64,000 nt of DNA from Pseudoalteromonas sp. '520P1 No. 423' (GCF_001269985.1 NZ_BBZB01000001.1:1798001-1862000), one strand, 5' to 3'; numbered from the stretch's first letter, positions 1 to 10,503 are shown. Translations and numbers: made by a program. Notes: generated by a model from the sequence alone, not told the origin.

Positions 1-1725
1 AACTGTTGGCATAGCGTTAATACCATCTAACAACCAAATTAAATTTTTTGTTTTATGCCAAGGTAGCTCATTTTTTAAATCATCTAAATAAATAACTTCA
101 GCATTTAAGAATTTCAAATAGTTATTGATATATTCACTTTGTTTATTGTTTTGGCTAAAAAGTACAATTTTTTTGCCTTTAAGTCGGCCTTTATCTTTTA
201 CAACACTGGTTTCATCTATTGAAAATGGCAAAGTAACGATAAACTCACTACCAAAGCCTAAGTCGCTGTTTACTTTTATGTCACCGTACATCAATTCAAT
301 GAGGCTTTTACAGATAGATAAACCTAATCCGGTACCGCCATATTCACGGGTAATGCTTATTTCAGCTTGATTAAATGGTAAGAATATTTTGGCCAGTTGC
401 ATTTTATTCATGCCTTTACCATTATCAGAAATTTTAAACTCTACTGTATGGTGATCATCGCTTTTATTGACTAAAGAAACTTGAATGCAAATTAAGCCTT
501 GTTGTGTATCGGTTGATTTTGTAAATTTAATGGCATTACTGCATAAATTATAAATCACTTGGCGCACTCTAACGATATCGCCTGTTACCGAGTCTGGGAT
601 ATTAGGGTCAATATAAAGGTCTAATTCTAGGTTGTTTTTATGAGCAACAGATGAAAGCACTTTGGCTACTTCTTCAGTTATTTTAATAATCGAAAAACTT
701 TTATTTTCTATCTTTAATTTACCCGCTTCAATTTTAGAGAAATCAAGAATATCGTCTAAGATCCCTAATAATGAAAATGCTGAATCACGGATGATGCTGC
801 TCAATCTATGTTGCGCGCCCGTTAAGTCGGTATGACGTAATAAATCAATGGTTCCTATTACACCATTCATAGGTGTACGGATCTCGTGGCTCATAGTCGC
901 TAAAAAAGTTGATTTGGATTCATTTGAAAGCTCAGCTGACTTAATCGCCTTTTCTAACGCCTCAGTTCGTGATGCAACTTGAATTTCAAGGTTAGTATGT
1001 AAAGCTTGTAAATCAAGTTCAATTTGAGCATGAGACTCTTCTTGAGTACGTAATTTATTAAGTAGTTGATTAATTAAAATTGAAATTTGTTTTAAACCTA
1101 AACCAATATTTGTAGATACTGAAAGTTTAAAGTCTTGCTTTTGAGTGATTAAACTAATTTCATTTTCAAGTTGCTGTGTACTGTTTTTTATTTTTTTACT
1201 TAAATATTTAGGAAATATAAATAATAGAATAAAAGCAAATAAAATACTCGCAGCAAGCATGATATAAAAAAGCGTACTATCTATTTTTTTATTCACCTTT
1301 TGCACTATAACCAAGCTACCTATGACAGCGTCATTTTTCTTTATAATGTGATGTAAATACATCTGATGATTTTTTTCAATTGTCTGATTTTTTAAAATAC
1401 CTTCAACATTAACTTCAGAAGTTTTACTAATTAACTCAAGAGAATCTGTTTTTGTTTTTTTGTATAAATAGAAATCAAGCTTAGGATTAATCGCGTTAGC
1501 TGAAAATAAAATTTGAATAGCAGTGTTATAACCAAAGCGGGTGAGCGCATCAGCAAGTGGGTTATCGATTTTATTGGCAATACCTTTTAGATGAACTTCA
1601 GAAAAATGACTATTTTCTTTAGGAATTAAATATGTTGTATATGTAGAAGAAAGAACAAAAAGAAATAAAAGAATAAAATATATAAGATGCATCATTTTTT
1701 TTGCTGGAAATGTAGCTGCATTCAT
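1..1725 (-). CDS. Sensor histidine kinase, probably hybrid (C-terminus outside window)
   Basis: Reading back from the ATG at 1723-1725 gives 575 codons open to the window edge, so the C-terminus is missing. Order seen: N-terminal membrane segment (about residues 12-30), a short periplasmic sensor region, a second membrane segment (about 135-155), a coiled-coil linker, the dimerisation/phosphoacceptor H-box (MSHEIRTPMNGVIG), then a HATPase domain with DNGKGM and GGTGLGLSICK boxes. After the HATPase domain the frame enters a stretch (KGKKIVLFSQNN) that looks like the first strand of a receiver-type domain, so a hybrid kinase is likely. It should autophosphorylate on the H-box His at the inner membrane. 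The signal sensed is unknown and no response regulator is visible. It is divergent from the tRNA operon. Confidence 0.88.
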   Translation of the reverse strand, partial: MNAATFPAKKMMHLIYFILLFLFVLSSTYTTYLIPKENSHFSEVHLKGIANKIDNPLADALTRFGYNTAIQILFSANAINPKLDFYLYKKTKTDSLELISKTSEVNVEGILKNQTIEKNHQMYLHHIIKKNDAVIGSLVIVQKVNKKIDSTLFYIMLAASILFAFILLFIFPKYLSKKIKNSTQQLENEISLITQKQDFKLSVSTNIGLGLKQISILINQLLNKLRTQEESHAQIELDLQALHTNLEIQVASRTEALEKAIKSAELSNESKSTFLATMSHEIRTPMNGVIGTIDLLRHTDLTGAQHRLSSIIRDSAFSLLGILDDILDFSKIEAGKLKIENKSFSIIKITEEVAKVLSSVAHKNNLELDLYIDPNIPDSVTGDIVRVRQVIYNLCSNAIKFTKSTDTQQGLICIQVSLVNKSDDHHTVEFKISDNGKGMNKMQLAKIFLPFNQAEISITREYGGTGLGLSICKSLIELMYGDIKVNSDLGFGSEFIVTLPFSIDETSVVKDKGRLKGKKIVLFSQNNKQSEYINNYLKFLNAEVIYLDDLKNELPWHKTKNLIWLLDGINAMPTV

Positions 1726-1912
1726 ATCGGAGGCATTCCTTTTTAATGACTAAAGTAAGTTTGTTTATTAGATTGTTAATAGTAGCATCTCATTAGATTA
1801 AAAACGACATTAAGAAAACTGTATAATTTTTTATCAAATTGATGTCTTATTGAGCTTAAAATCAGAACCTTGATTGAAAACTATGCAAACAAAAAATAGA
1901 GTAAAAAAAAAG

Positions 1913-1941
1913 TTGACTTAAACACCTAAAACCAGTTTAAT
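1913..1941 (+). promoter_or_regulatory. Promoter of the tRNA array
   Basis: A -35 box TTGACT (1913-1918) lies 17 bp from a -10 box TTTAAT (1936-1941), followed by a GC-rich discriminator (ACGCCGC) about 40 bp before the first tRNA. A GC-rich discriminator is typical of stringently controlled stable-RNA promoters; that regulation is inferred. Confidence 0.7.
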
Positions 1942-1981
1942 ACGCCGCACACCAAGACGGATGCAAAGTTTGTCAGGTACT

Positions 1982-2057
1982 GCCTCGATAGCTCAGTCGG
2001 TAGAGCAGAGGATTGAAAATCCTCGTGTCCGTGGTTCGATTCCGCGTCGAGGCACCA
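1982..2057 (+). tRNA. tRNA-Phe (GAA), copy 1
   Basis: 76-nt gene with acceptor stem GCCTCGA/TCGAGGC, a D-arm, anticodon GAA in loop TTGAAAA, a TTCGATTC T-loop and encoded CCA. First gene of the array. Confidence 0.97.
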
Positions 2058-2096
2058 TTTTTATACTTTTATAAAAAAGTAGTTGTGATTTAGTGT

Positions 2097-2172
<76 letters not shown>

Positions 2173-2230
2173 TTTATTTAAAGTTTTGGTATTTTACGGA
2201 AACTCAAAAAGTAAAAGCTTTATAGTTTTT

Positions 2231-2306
2231 GCCTCGATAGCTCAGTCGGTAGAGCAGAGGATTGAAAATCCTCGTGTCCGTGGTTCGATTCCGCGTCGAG
2301 GCACCA
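2231..2306 (+). tRNA. tRNA-Phe (GAA), copy 2
   Basis: Same sequence as the first Phe copy by eye, with encoded CCA. Confidence 0.97.
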
Positions 2307-2348
2307 TTTATTTTTTCGTTTAATTTAAACGTTAGGCAGTTTTAGTGT

Positions 2349-2424
<76 letters not shown>

Positions 2425-2584
2425 TTTTTTACTAAAAATGAAAATGAGGAACTGTAATCAGTAACTCATGCAGGTTATCCGTTCGACTCGGTTAGTCGGC
2501 ACCATTTTTTACTAAAAATGAAAATGAGGAACTGTAATCAGTAACTCATGAAGGTTATACGTTCGATACTATTAGTCGGCAATA
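2425..2584 (+). repeat. Two 80-bp tRNA-Thr-derived repeats (set 1)
   Basis: Units 2425-2504 and 2505-2584. Each has a short AT-rich spacer, a new hairpin (ATGAG...ACTG-TAAT-CAGT...CTCAT) and the T-arm plus 3' acceptor strand of tRNA-Thr ending GTCGGCACCA. The 5' half of the tRNA (5' acceptor strand and D-arm) is absent, so no functional tRNA can form. The second unit is decayed in the T-arm and CCA end. The design resembles the rtT repeats of the E. coli tyrT operon, which also reuse a tRNA 3' end. Confidence 0.85.
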
Positions 2585-2635
2585 TTTGTATTAAAGTTAA
2601 ATTTATTATTACGTTTAATTAGCACAATTTAATGT

Positions 2636-2711
2636 GCCTCGATAGCTCAGTCGGTAGAGCAGAGGATTGAAAATCCTCGTGTCCGTGGTTCGATTCCGCG
2701 TCGAGGCACCA
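2636..2711 (+). tRNA. tRNA-Phe (GAA), copy 3
   Basis: Same sequence as the other Phe copies, encoded CCA. Confidence 0.97.
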
Positions 2712-2750
2712 TTTTTTTCGTTTTATTTAAACGTTAGACGGTTTTAGTGT

Positions 2751-2826
<76 letters not shown>

Positions 2827-3226
2827 TATATTAGTAAATATGAAAATGAGAAACTGTAATCAGTAACTCATGCAGGTTATCCGTTCGACTCGGTTAGTCG
2901 GCACCATATATTAGTAAATATGAAAATGAGAAACTGTAATCAGTAACTCATGCAGGTTATCCGTTCGACTCGGTTAGTCGGCACCATTTATTAGTAAATA
3001 TGAAAATGAGAAACTGTAATCAGTAACTCATGCAGGTTATCCGTTCGACTCGGTTAGTCGGCACCATATATTAGTAAATATGAAAATGAGAAACTGTAAT
3101 CAGTAACTCATGCAGGTTATCCGTTCGACTCGGTTAGTCGGCACCATATATTAGTAAATATGAAAATGAGAAACTGTAATCAGTAACTCATGCAGGTTAT
3201 CCGTTCGACTCGGTTAGTCGGCACCA
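2827..3226 (+). repeat. Five tandem 80-bp tRNA-Thr-derived repeats (set 2)
   Basis: Five nearly identical 80-bp units (2827-2906, 2907-2986, 2987-3066, 3067-3146, 3147-3226), each ending in an intact tRNA-Thr T-arm, 3' acceptor strand and CCA. They differ by a few bases in the spacer (ATATATT or ATTTATT). The near identity implies recent tandem amplification or gene conversion. Confidence 0.92.
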
Positions 3227-3261
3227 TTTATTATTGCCTTTAGGCAAAGCACAGTTAATGT

Positions 3262-3337
3262 GCCTCGATAGCTCAGTCGGTAGAGCAGAGGATTGAAAAT
3301 CCTCGTGTCCGTGGTTCGATTCCGCGTCGAGGCACCA
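3262..3337 (+). tRNA. tRNA-Phe (GAA), copy 4
   Basis: Same sequence as the other Phe copies, encoded CCA. Confidence 0.97.
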
Positions 3338-3386
3338 TTTTTTCGTTTTATTTAAACATTAAACGACTCTAGTACGATTTTAGTGT

Positions 3387-3462
<76 letters not shown>

Positions 3463-3542
3463 TTTATTAGTAAATATGAAATTGAGAAACTGTAATCAGT
3501 AACTCATGCAGGTTATCCGTTCGACTCGGTTAGTCGGCACCA
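3463..3542 (+). repeat. Single 80-bp tRNA-Thr-derived repeat (set 3)
   Basis: One more copy of the 80-bp unit, with the same hairpin and tRNA-Thr 3' end, placed again directly after a complete tRNA-Thr gene. Confidence 0.88.
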
Positions 3543-3577
3543 TTTATTATTACTTTTAGGCAAAGCACAGTTAATGT

Positions 3578-3653
3578 GCCTCGATAGCTCAGTCGGTAGA
3601 GCAGAGGATTGAAAATCCTCGTGTCCGTGGTTCGATTCCGCGTCGAGGCACCA
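3578..3653 (+). tRNA. tRNA-Phe (GAA), copy 5
   Basis: Last gene of the array, same sequence as the other Phe copies; followed by a terminator. Confidence 0.97.
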
Positions 3654-3671
3654 TTTATTCTTATGAATAAC

Positions 3672-3699
3672 AAAAAACCAAGCATATGCTTGGTTTTTT
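3672..3699 (+). terminator. Rho-independent terminator of the tRNA array
   Basis: The palindrome AACCAAGCATATGCTTGGTT is flanked by an A-tract and a T-tract: a strong intrinsic terminator 18 bp after the last tRNA. Confidence 0.9.
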
Positions 3700-3860
3700 A
3701 GTTTCTAACCCACCTTTTAATTATCAATTAACAATTCTTTATTTTTCTGAATTAGAATGCTTACTTAATAAATAACCCTAAAATAAACTTTTTCATTGTT
3801 TTTTTAATTGATACTTGCCATATTCTTTCACAGGATGAAATAGGGATATATTTAATATTT

Positions 3861-4461
3861 ATGGAATATTGCTTTAAGGGTTTTTCGATAGACTCCGAGA
3901 ACACTCAATTAAAAATCAATACTAATTTAGTTCAAATTGATGAAAGTACTTTTTTGCTTTTAAACTATTAATTGAAGCCTCCCCAGATGTTTGCTCTAAG
4001 CACATGTTGATCCAAGTTACTTATGAGAATAAAGAAATTACGAGTTGGTGTTTGCCTGAGCTTATTACTCAAACCCGAAATATATTTGCATTAGCAGGTT
4101 ATAAAGGTCCATTAATTGAAACTGTCCATGGTAAAGGCTATAAATTAGATGATTCATTATCAAAACAACTCAATAGACTTAAAAATGAAACTGTTGAGTT
4201 TTCAAATACCATCAATAAAGAAGTTCAGTTAGCAAAAAATGGCAGTAGCCAATTTATTTTTTTGTTGCTGTATTATGTTTCTCGATTATACATTTAGCAA
4301 TGAGAACTAATAATCAAACTCCTTTTTATATGTATACCTGGATTTCATCAGACGCTTTGGTGGAGGAATTGGAAAGCAATGGTAGTCAGGGATTTACAAT
4401 TGAATCCGAGCGGCTTTATTCTCAAGTTTTACCTATTTTTAAAAAATCAAATAACCTCTAA
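3861..4461 (+). pseudogene. Decayed winged-helix (CadC/OmpR-type) transcription regulator
   Basis: Three reading-frame pieces are visible. 3861-3971 encodes 36 residues ending LLLNY. After a -1 shift near 3966 the reading goes on through LIEASPDVCSKHMLIQ into 4004-4297, which contains SWCLPELITQTRNIFAL and ETVHGKGYKL, the recognition-helix and wing region of the Trans_reg_C fold. This piece ends in a hydrophobic run, as in membrane-bound CadC/ToxR-like regulators. 4300-4461 may be the rest of the periplasmic part. The reading is broken at least once and no complete protein is possible. The surroundings 3700-3860 and 4462-4764 hold no other gene that I can see. Confidence 0.6.
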
Positions 4462-4764
4462 TTTCAACCCTAGGGGATGATTTTTAATACTGTTTTATTT
4501 TCATCCTTAATACAAACGGCCATACCAGCTTGCGCTATTGAATTTAATAGTAAGCTATCCAATTGGGTGTTTTTTTTCATATTGCCACTTTAATAAAAGT
4601 AGAGACAAGCGTTTGACCTACTTTTAATTAATGTAATTAGATCATACAAAAATTGCATTTTTTTCAGTTGATCCGCATCAATGTAAGCTTATGTAAAGTT
4701 GCTTTAGATATTTTATTGACTAGGTTTACAATAAAGTGTTGAAAATTTAAATAGGTTTTAGTAT

Positions 4765-6162
4765 ATGAGGCAGCGCCTTAAACCATTAAGTGTATTTCTA
4801 AGTTGTATTTTATTAAGTGCGTGTAACACCACAACCTATGAACTTGATGAGTCATTACGTCAATCAAATGTCCCGCAAACTTGGCAAAATAGTACCCAAG
4901 TACAAGATGTTAATAGTGGATGGTTGAGTCAAATTAGCAATGAGCAAATCCAAACATTAGTTTCAGTCGCTTTAAATAATAATTTCGCCTTAAAACAACA
5001 GGCATATTCACTTCAAATGAAAAAGCAAGAGCTTATGATTTCTGGTAGCGCTCTTTGGCCATCTTTAGATTTAGCTGTTTCAAGTAGTCGTAGAAAAAAT
5101 ACATTCCCAAGTGATTATACAAATAGTACTTCTGTTGATTTGAATATTAAGTATGAAATTGATTTATGGGGCAAGTTATCTGATTTAAATAAACAAGCAA
5201 ATTTAGACTATTTATCTGAACAAGCTAATTATGAGCAAGCTAGGCTACAATTAGTTGCAGATGTGGTGATAGCTTGGTTTAAAGTGATTGAATCTAATCA
5301 ATTAACTCAGTTATATCAACAACGCGCTGATAATACTCAGCAGAACTTGGACATCATCGAATCAGGTTATCAGCAAGGGCTAAATAGCGCATTAGATGTG
5401 TATTTATCGCGTAACGAAGTCAATAGTGAGCTTTCACGTACTGTTGAACAAAAAGCAACAAAAATAGAGGCTATTCGTTCTCTTGAATTACTTTTAGGAG
5501 ATTATCCAAAAGGAGCATTAGCTATTGATGCAAGTTTGCCTTTATTAAACTCAGATATTCCAACAGGCTTACCATCAGAGCTTATTACACGTAAACCTCA
5601 GCTGATAGCCTCTTGGTATCAACTTTTAGCAACTGACGCATCATTAGCATATGCGCATAAGCAAAGGTTTCCAGTAATCAATCTAACAGCATCAATAGGT
5701 AACAGTGGTTCAGATTTATCTGATGTTGTTTCTGCATCAGCACTAGGCTGGTCATTGTTAGGTAATTTAGCCATGCCACTACTTAATGCTGGCAAGCTAG
5801 AAGCAAATGAAGAAAAAGCGCGTTTATTACTCAAGCAAAAAGAGCAAGGTTATTTAGAAACTTTACATCACGCATTTTTAGATGTTGAGAACGCAGTCAC
5901 TCAAGAAAGTAGCCTAAAACAAAGGTATCAAATGATGTTAGCGGCACAGGAAAATGCCATTGCGGCACAAAGGCTATCATTTGAAAACTACCAAAGTGGT
6001 TTAGTTGATTACACTACAGTTCTTGATGCTCAAAGTCGCTCTTTTGATGCGCAAAGCACAGTGATACAAATAAAAAATCAATTAATCAGAAATCGAATTC
6101 AATTGCATATTGCGTTAGGTGGTGACTTTTCCACTGCAGAACAAAATGAAATGGCTAAATAA
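4765..6162 (+). CDS. TolC/NodT-family outer-membrane efflux lipoprotein
   Basis: 465 aa. A signal peptide ends in the lipobox LLSAC (Cys20), so the mature protein should be lipid-anchored, as in the OprM/NodT branch of outer-membrane factors. The body is the expected long alpha-helical repeat with two OEP domains (for example LDVYLSRNEVNSEL and VDYTTVLDAQSRSFDAQ). It forms the outer-membrane channel of the tripartite pump encoded by the next two genes. The stop lies 3 bp before the adaptor start, so the three genes form one operon. A possible -10 (TACAAT, 4727-4732) lies about 30 bp upstream. The substrate is not predictable from sequence. Confidence 0.93.
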   Translation: MRQRLKPLSVFLSCILLSACNTTTYELDESLRQSNVPQTWQNSTQVQDVNSGWLSQISNEQIQTLVSVALNNNFALKQQAYSLQMKKQELMISGSALWPSLDLAVSSSRRKNTFPSDYTNSTSVDLNIKYEIDLWGKLSDLNKQANLDYLSEQANYEQARLQLVADVVIAWFKVIESNQLTQLYQQRADNTQQNLDIIESGYQQGLNSALDVYLSRNEVNSELSRTVEQKATKIEAIRSLELLLGDYPKGALAIDASLPLLNSDIPTGLPSELITRKPQLIASWYQLLATDASLAYAHKQRFPVINLTASIGNSGSDLSDVVSASALGWSLLGNLAMPLLNAGKLEANEEKARLLLKQKEQGYLETLHHAFLDVENAVTQESSLKQRYQMMLAAQENAIAAQRLSFENYQSGLVDYTTVLDAQSRSFDAQSTVIQIKNQLIRNRIQLHIALGGDFSTAEQNEMAK

Positions 6163-6165
6163 TTT

Positions 6166-7368
6166 ATGAATAAAATACAAAAAATACTTATCCCAGTTAC
6201 TATTTTAACCCTAACGGCTATTTCGGTTGCTTTTATTAAAAGTAATCCTCCAAGTAGTCAAAGAGGAAAAGCATCACAAGCACCTCAAATGACAGTTGAG
6301 GTTCAAAGGTTAAAACCGCAAACATATCCCGTTATGATTGAAAGTTTTGGTACAGTAAAACCACAAATTCAAAGTGTATTAGTGTCTCAAGTATCGGGGC
6401 AAATCAAACAAGTACAAGATCAGTTTAGAGAAGGTGGCTTTTTTGAAAAAGGGGATGCATTAGTCACTTTAGATGATCGAGATTATTTAGCTGAGCAAAA
6501 AATAGCGCAAGCAAGTTTAATGTCAGCAAAACAAGGACTATTGGAAGAGCAAGCTAGAGTAGATCAAGCATTAGTTGATTGGAAAAGGTTAGGTAACGGT
6601 AATAAACCGTCGGCTTTAGTTTTAAGGCAGCCACAACTTGAAGCTGCAAAAGCACAAGTGTTATCAGCCCATGCACAATTAGAAAAAACAGATTTAGCAT
6701 TAGAAAGAAGTCAAATTGTCGCGCCTTACGCTGGCCGCATATTAAAGAAGTACGTGGATTTAGGCCAGGTTGTATCTGCTAATACTCAGTTAGCTGATAT
6801 TTATGCAACGGATGTAGTTGAAATTCGTTTGCCTATTAAAAATAAAGATCTTGGGCTAATGGTTTTTCCTGAGGAGTTTCGTAATAGTAATAAAAAAATA
6901 GATGGCACATCTGTGTCTCTTACTTCAGAGCTTGTAGGTTTGCAAACATGGCAAGGCACAGTTGTGAGAACTGAAAGTGCCATAGATACCGATTCGCAAC
7001 AGCTTTATATTGTTGCGCACATTAAAAACCCTTTTGATGTCAGCCATAATCAAAAATCACCGATTAAAATTGGGCAATACTTAACAGCGAGCATCCAAGG
7101 TAAAAAAGTTAAAAATGCCATTGTTATTCCTAACAGTGCGATTTATCAAGGCAGCTATGTGTATATTGTTGATAAAGGGGTACTTAAACGTAAAGATATC
7201 ACTATCAGCTGGCAAAATAGCCAAGATGCGATTATATCATCAGGCTTAAACTTTAAAGATAATCTTGTGATCACACCTTTAGGCCAAGTTAGTTCAGGAA
7301 CACCAGTAAGAGTCGCAGGTCAGAAGCAAAGACAATTAGCACGTAAAAATAAAAGAGGTGAATCATGA
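6166..7368 (+). CDS. RND efflux periplasmic adaptor (membrane fusion protein)
   Basis: 400 aa with one N-terminal hydrophobic segment (about 7-24) that serves as signal anchor, followed by the biotinyl-lipoyl half-motif (GTVKPQIQSVLVSQVSGQI), a coiled-coil hairpin (about 100-180), the second lipoyl half (IVAPYAGRILKKYVDLGQVV), and beta-barrel and membrane-proximal domains (IVIPNSAIYQGSYVYIV). It bridges the RND pump and the outer-membrane channel. Its stop overlaps the start of the pump gene (ATGA), indicating translational coupling. Confidence 0.93.
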   Translation: MNKIQKILIPVTILTLTAISVAFIKSNPPSSQRGKASQAPQMTVEVQRLKPQTYPVMIESFGTVKPQIQSVLVSQVSGQIKQVQDQFREGGFFEKGDALVTLDDRDYLAEQKIAQASLMSAKQGLLEEQARVDQALVDWKRLGNGNKPSALVLRQPQLEAAKAQVLSAHAQLEKTDLALERSQIVAPYAGRILKKYVDLGQVVSANTQLADIYATDVVEIRLPIKNKDLGLMVFPEEFRNSNKKIDGTSVSLTSELVGLQTWQGTVVRTESAIDTDSQQLYIVAHIKNPFDVSHNQKSPIKIGQYLTASIQGKKVKNAIVIPNSAIYQGSYVYIVDKGVLKRKDITISWQNSQDAIISSGLNFKDNLVITPLGQVSSGTPVRVAGQKQRQLARKNKRGES

Positions 7369-10300
7369 TCGCTTGGTTCGCCCGAAATCATGTAGCATCA
7401 AATCTGCTAATGGTCACGATTATATTTACTGGATTATTTAGCTTAATCACACAAATACCCTTAGAAGTATTTCCATCTATTGAAACAGATAAAATTAGTG
7501 TAAAAGTATCACTGCGAGGCTCTACGCCAGAAGATGTAGAGCAAGGAGTCGCCATTCGTATCGAAGAAGCAGTACAAGATCTAGACGGCATAGAAAAAAT
7601 CTCAAGTCGTTCTTCAGAAGGCTCTGCCTCGGTAACAATCGAAGTTGAATCTGGTTATGATCCAAGAGAAATGTTGGCTGATATAAAAAGTCGAATTGAT
7701 GCGATTAATACATTTCCTGTTGATGCAGAAAAGCCTGTTGTAGCCTTATCACAGAGAAAACGTGAAGTACTGTCAGTAACTGTTTCTGGCCAGTATGGTG
7801 AAAAAGAAATTAGAGAGTTTGCAGAGCAAGTACGTGATGATTTATTACGAATTCCAGGTATTACGCAATTAGAACTCAGTGGAGTGAGAGACTATGAAGT
7901 GGCAATTGAGATATCTCAAGATAAGTTAAATCAATATGGCTTGAGTATTAGTCAAGTATCTTCTGCCATTTCTAATTCAAGCGCTGATATTTCTGCGGGA
8001 AATATAAAAACCCAAGGGGGAGATGTACTTATTCGCTCAAAAGGGCAAGCTTACCGTAAAGATGAATATGCCGCTATAGCAATAAAAACACATACCGATG
8101 GTTCTATTTTAACTTTAAATGATATTGCAATAATTAGAGATGATTTTGAAGAAACACCGGTAAGAACACGTTTTAATGGTAATCAAGCTGCTTTCATTGA
8201 TGTTTATCGTATTGGTCAGCAAAGTGCCATAGATGTTGCCCAAAAAGTAAAAAACTATATTGATCAACGCCAAGTAAATCTACCTTTAGGTTACGAGCTA
8301 AATTATTGGGATGATGATTCTCAAATAGTAAAAAATCGTATTTCTACTTTAACAACCAGTGCGATGCAAGGTGGCTTTTTAGTCTTAATTCTTTTGACCT
8401 TATTTTTACGACCTGCAATTGCGATTTGGGTATGTGTGGGTATTCCAGTTTCATTTATGGGCGCATTTATCGCAATGCCATTTTTTGGTATAACACTTAA
8501 TATTATGAGTCTATTTGGTTTTATTTTAGTGCTCGGCATAGTGGTAGATGATGCCATTGTTACAGGTGAGAATATTTACACCCATTTAGAAAATGCAGAG
8601 TCAGGCGAATATGCCGCCATCAAAGGCACACAAGAAGTTGCCACGCCAGTGACATTTGGTATTTTAACAACGGTTGCCGCTTTTTTACCATTAGCATTTA
8701 TTGAAGGTAATAGAGGTGCCTTGTTTGCACAAATTCCAGTTGTTGTTATACCTGTATTAATTTTCTCATTGATTGAATCTAAATTTGTTCTTCCTTCGCA
8801 TTTAAAAAATATTAAATTACGTCACGAAAAATCTGAACCAAGTAGATTTGAGCGTTTTCAACATAAATTTGCTGATGGTTTTGAACGTGCCATTTTAAAA
8901 TATTACCAACCATTATTAATTACAGCTTTAAAGCATAAGTTAGCCACACTAAGTTTATTTGCTGGTGTATTTATTATCATAGTCACTTTAATCACAAGTG
9001 GTTGGACTAAGTTTATTTTCTTCCCGCGTATTCCAAGTGAAACTGTAAGAGTTAATTTAACATTGCCTACAGGTACACCTTTTGAGGTGACAAATAAATT
9101 TGTGATTAAAATGGCTGATAAAGCCCATGACTTACAAGAAAAATATAGAGACTCCGAAACAGGTCAAAGCATAATTTTAAATATATTAGCGACAACAGGG
9201 GGTAGAGGTGGGGTATCTCATTCAGGAGGAGTCCGTTTTGAAATTATTCCGCCAGAGCAAAGAGAGTCCACAATCACCTCTAAGGAGCTTGTAAGGGAGT
9301 GGCGCAAATTAATTGGCACAGTACCAGGGGCCGAAAGTCTGACATTTAGAGCTGAGCTTGGTCGCTCTTCAGATCCAATTGATGTGCAGTTAACAGCAAC
9401 ATCATTAGAAACACTGAAGGAAGTAGCTGATAAAGTTAAAACCCGATTAGCAACTTATCCTACGGTTTTTGAGATTGCAGATAGCTTATCTAATGGTAAA
9501 GAAGAGCTTCAAATTGAATTAACAGATCAAGGTCGTGCGTTAGGGTTTACGCGAGTAGAAGCATCTCGCCAAGTTAGAAGTGCATTTTTTGGTGCTGAAG
9601 TACAGCGCATTCAACGCGGTAGAGATGATGTGCGTGTAATGGTACGTTTACCATTAAATGAGCGAGCATCAGTATCAGACTTAGAAAATATACTGATCAC
9701 GACTCCGCGCGGGGGTAATGTGCCTTTGTCGCATATAGCAACCTTAATTCCGGGTCAAAGCCCTGCATCTATTAATCGTGTTGATAGATATAGAACAGTA
9801 AATGTAACCGCTGATGTTGAGAAAACAAATACCAATATGACGATATTACAAGCTGATCTTAAAGAGTATTTAGATGAGTTAATAATGCAATACCCAGGTG
9901 TTAACCATTCATTGGAAGGTGAAGCGAAAGAGCAAAGGGAGTCATTTGGCTCATTAGGCTGGGCGTTATTATTTGTATTCTTTATTATTTACGGTTTATT
10001 AGCTATCCCATTTAAATCATATTTACAGCCATTAATAGTGATGAGTGTGATCCCATTTGGCATGATAGGTGCTGTGATGGGCCATTGGATTATGGGCATG
10101 GAGCTAACCATAATGAGCTTACTGGGCATGTTGGCACTGGTAGGTGTGGTAGTGAATGATTCTTTAGTGTTAGTTGATTTTATCAATAAAAAGCGTGGGC
10201 AAATGGGCGAACATGCAGATAAATTAATGGACGCCGTGATGACAGCCGGTGCAGCAAGATTTAGACCTGTGATGCTAACTAGCTTAACAACATTTATTGG

Positions 10301-10472
10301 TTTAATGCCTCTATTATTTGAAGAGTCGACTCAAGCGCAATTTTTAATACCTATGGCAGTATCACTTGGTTTTGGTATTTTATTTGCGACTTTTATCACT
10401 TTAATATTAATACCTGTCAATTATATGTTGGTTGAAAAAGTAAAAATTGCATTTCATTCACGGGAGAATTAA
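7365..10472 (+). CDS. RND-family efflux transporter (AcrB/MdtB-like permease)
   Basis: 1035 aa, the normal size for a hydrophobe/amphiphile RND pump. TM1 is at residues 9-30, followed by a periplasmic porter domain (LRGSTPEDVEQGVAIRIEEA), TM2-6 with the conserved GIVVDDAIV motif (TM4; the two Asp are the proton-relay residues of the family), a second porter domain and TM8-12 with VGVVVNDSLVLVDF. The signature GSTPEDVE...I...LDGIEKISS groups it with the broad AcrB/CusA superfamily. Here the TM4 motif is that of drug or organic-solute pumps rather than metal pumps. Last gene of the operon; a terminator follows. Confidence 0.93.
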   Translation: MIAWFARNHVASNLLMVTIIFTGLFSLITQIPLEVFPSIETDKISVKVSLRGSTPEDVEQGVAIRIEEAVQDLDGIEKISSRSSEGSASVTIEVESGYDPREMLADIKSRIDAINTFPVDAEKPVVALSQRKREVLSVTVSGQYGEKEIREFAEQVRDDLLRIPGITQLELSGVRDYEVAIEISQDKLNQYGLSISQVSSAISNSSADISAGNIKTQGGDVLIRSKGQAYRKDEYAAIAIKTHTDGSILTLNDIAIIRDDFEETPVRTRFNGNQAAFIDVYRIGQQSAIDVAQKVKNYIDQRQVNLPLGYELNYWDDDSQIVKNRISTLTTSAMQGGFLVLILLTLFLRPAIAIWVCVGIPVSFMGAFIAMPFFGITLNIMSLFGFILVLGIVVDDAIVTGENIYTHLENAESGEYAAIKGTQEVATPVTFGILTTVAAFLPLAFIEGNRGALFAQIPVVVIPVLIFSLIESKFVLPSHLKNIKLRHEKSEPSRFERFQHKFADGFERAILKYYQPLLITALKHKLATLSLFAGVFIIIVTLITSGWTKFIFFPRIPSETVRVNLTLPTGTPFEVTNKFVIKMADKAHDLQEKYRDSETGQSIILNILATTGGRGGVSHSGGVRFEIIPPEQRESTITSKELVREWRKLIGTVPGAESLTFRAELGRSSDPIDVQLTATSLETLKEVADKVKTRLATYPTVFEIADSLSNGKEELQIELTDQGRALGFTRVEASRQVRSAFFGAEVQRIQRGRDDVRVMVRLPLNERASVSDLENILITTPRGGNVPLSHIATLIPGQSPASINRVDRYRTVNVTADVEKTNTNMTILQADLKEYLDELIMQYPGVNHSLEGEAKEQRESFGSLGWALLFVFFIIYGLLAIPFKSYLQPLIVMSVIPFGMIGAVMGHWIMGMELTIMSLLGMLALVGVVVNDSLVLVDFINKKRGQMGEHADKLMDAVMTAGAARFRPVMLTSLTTFIGLMPLLFEESTQAQFLIPMAVSLGFGILFATFITLILIPVNYMLVEKVKIAFHSREN

Positions 10473-10503
10473 CAACTTCTTAATGCAAATTAAAAATAAC
10501 AAT

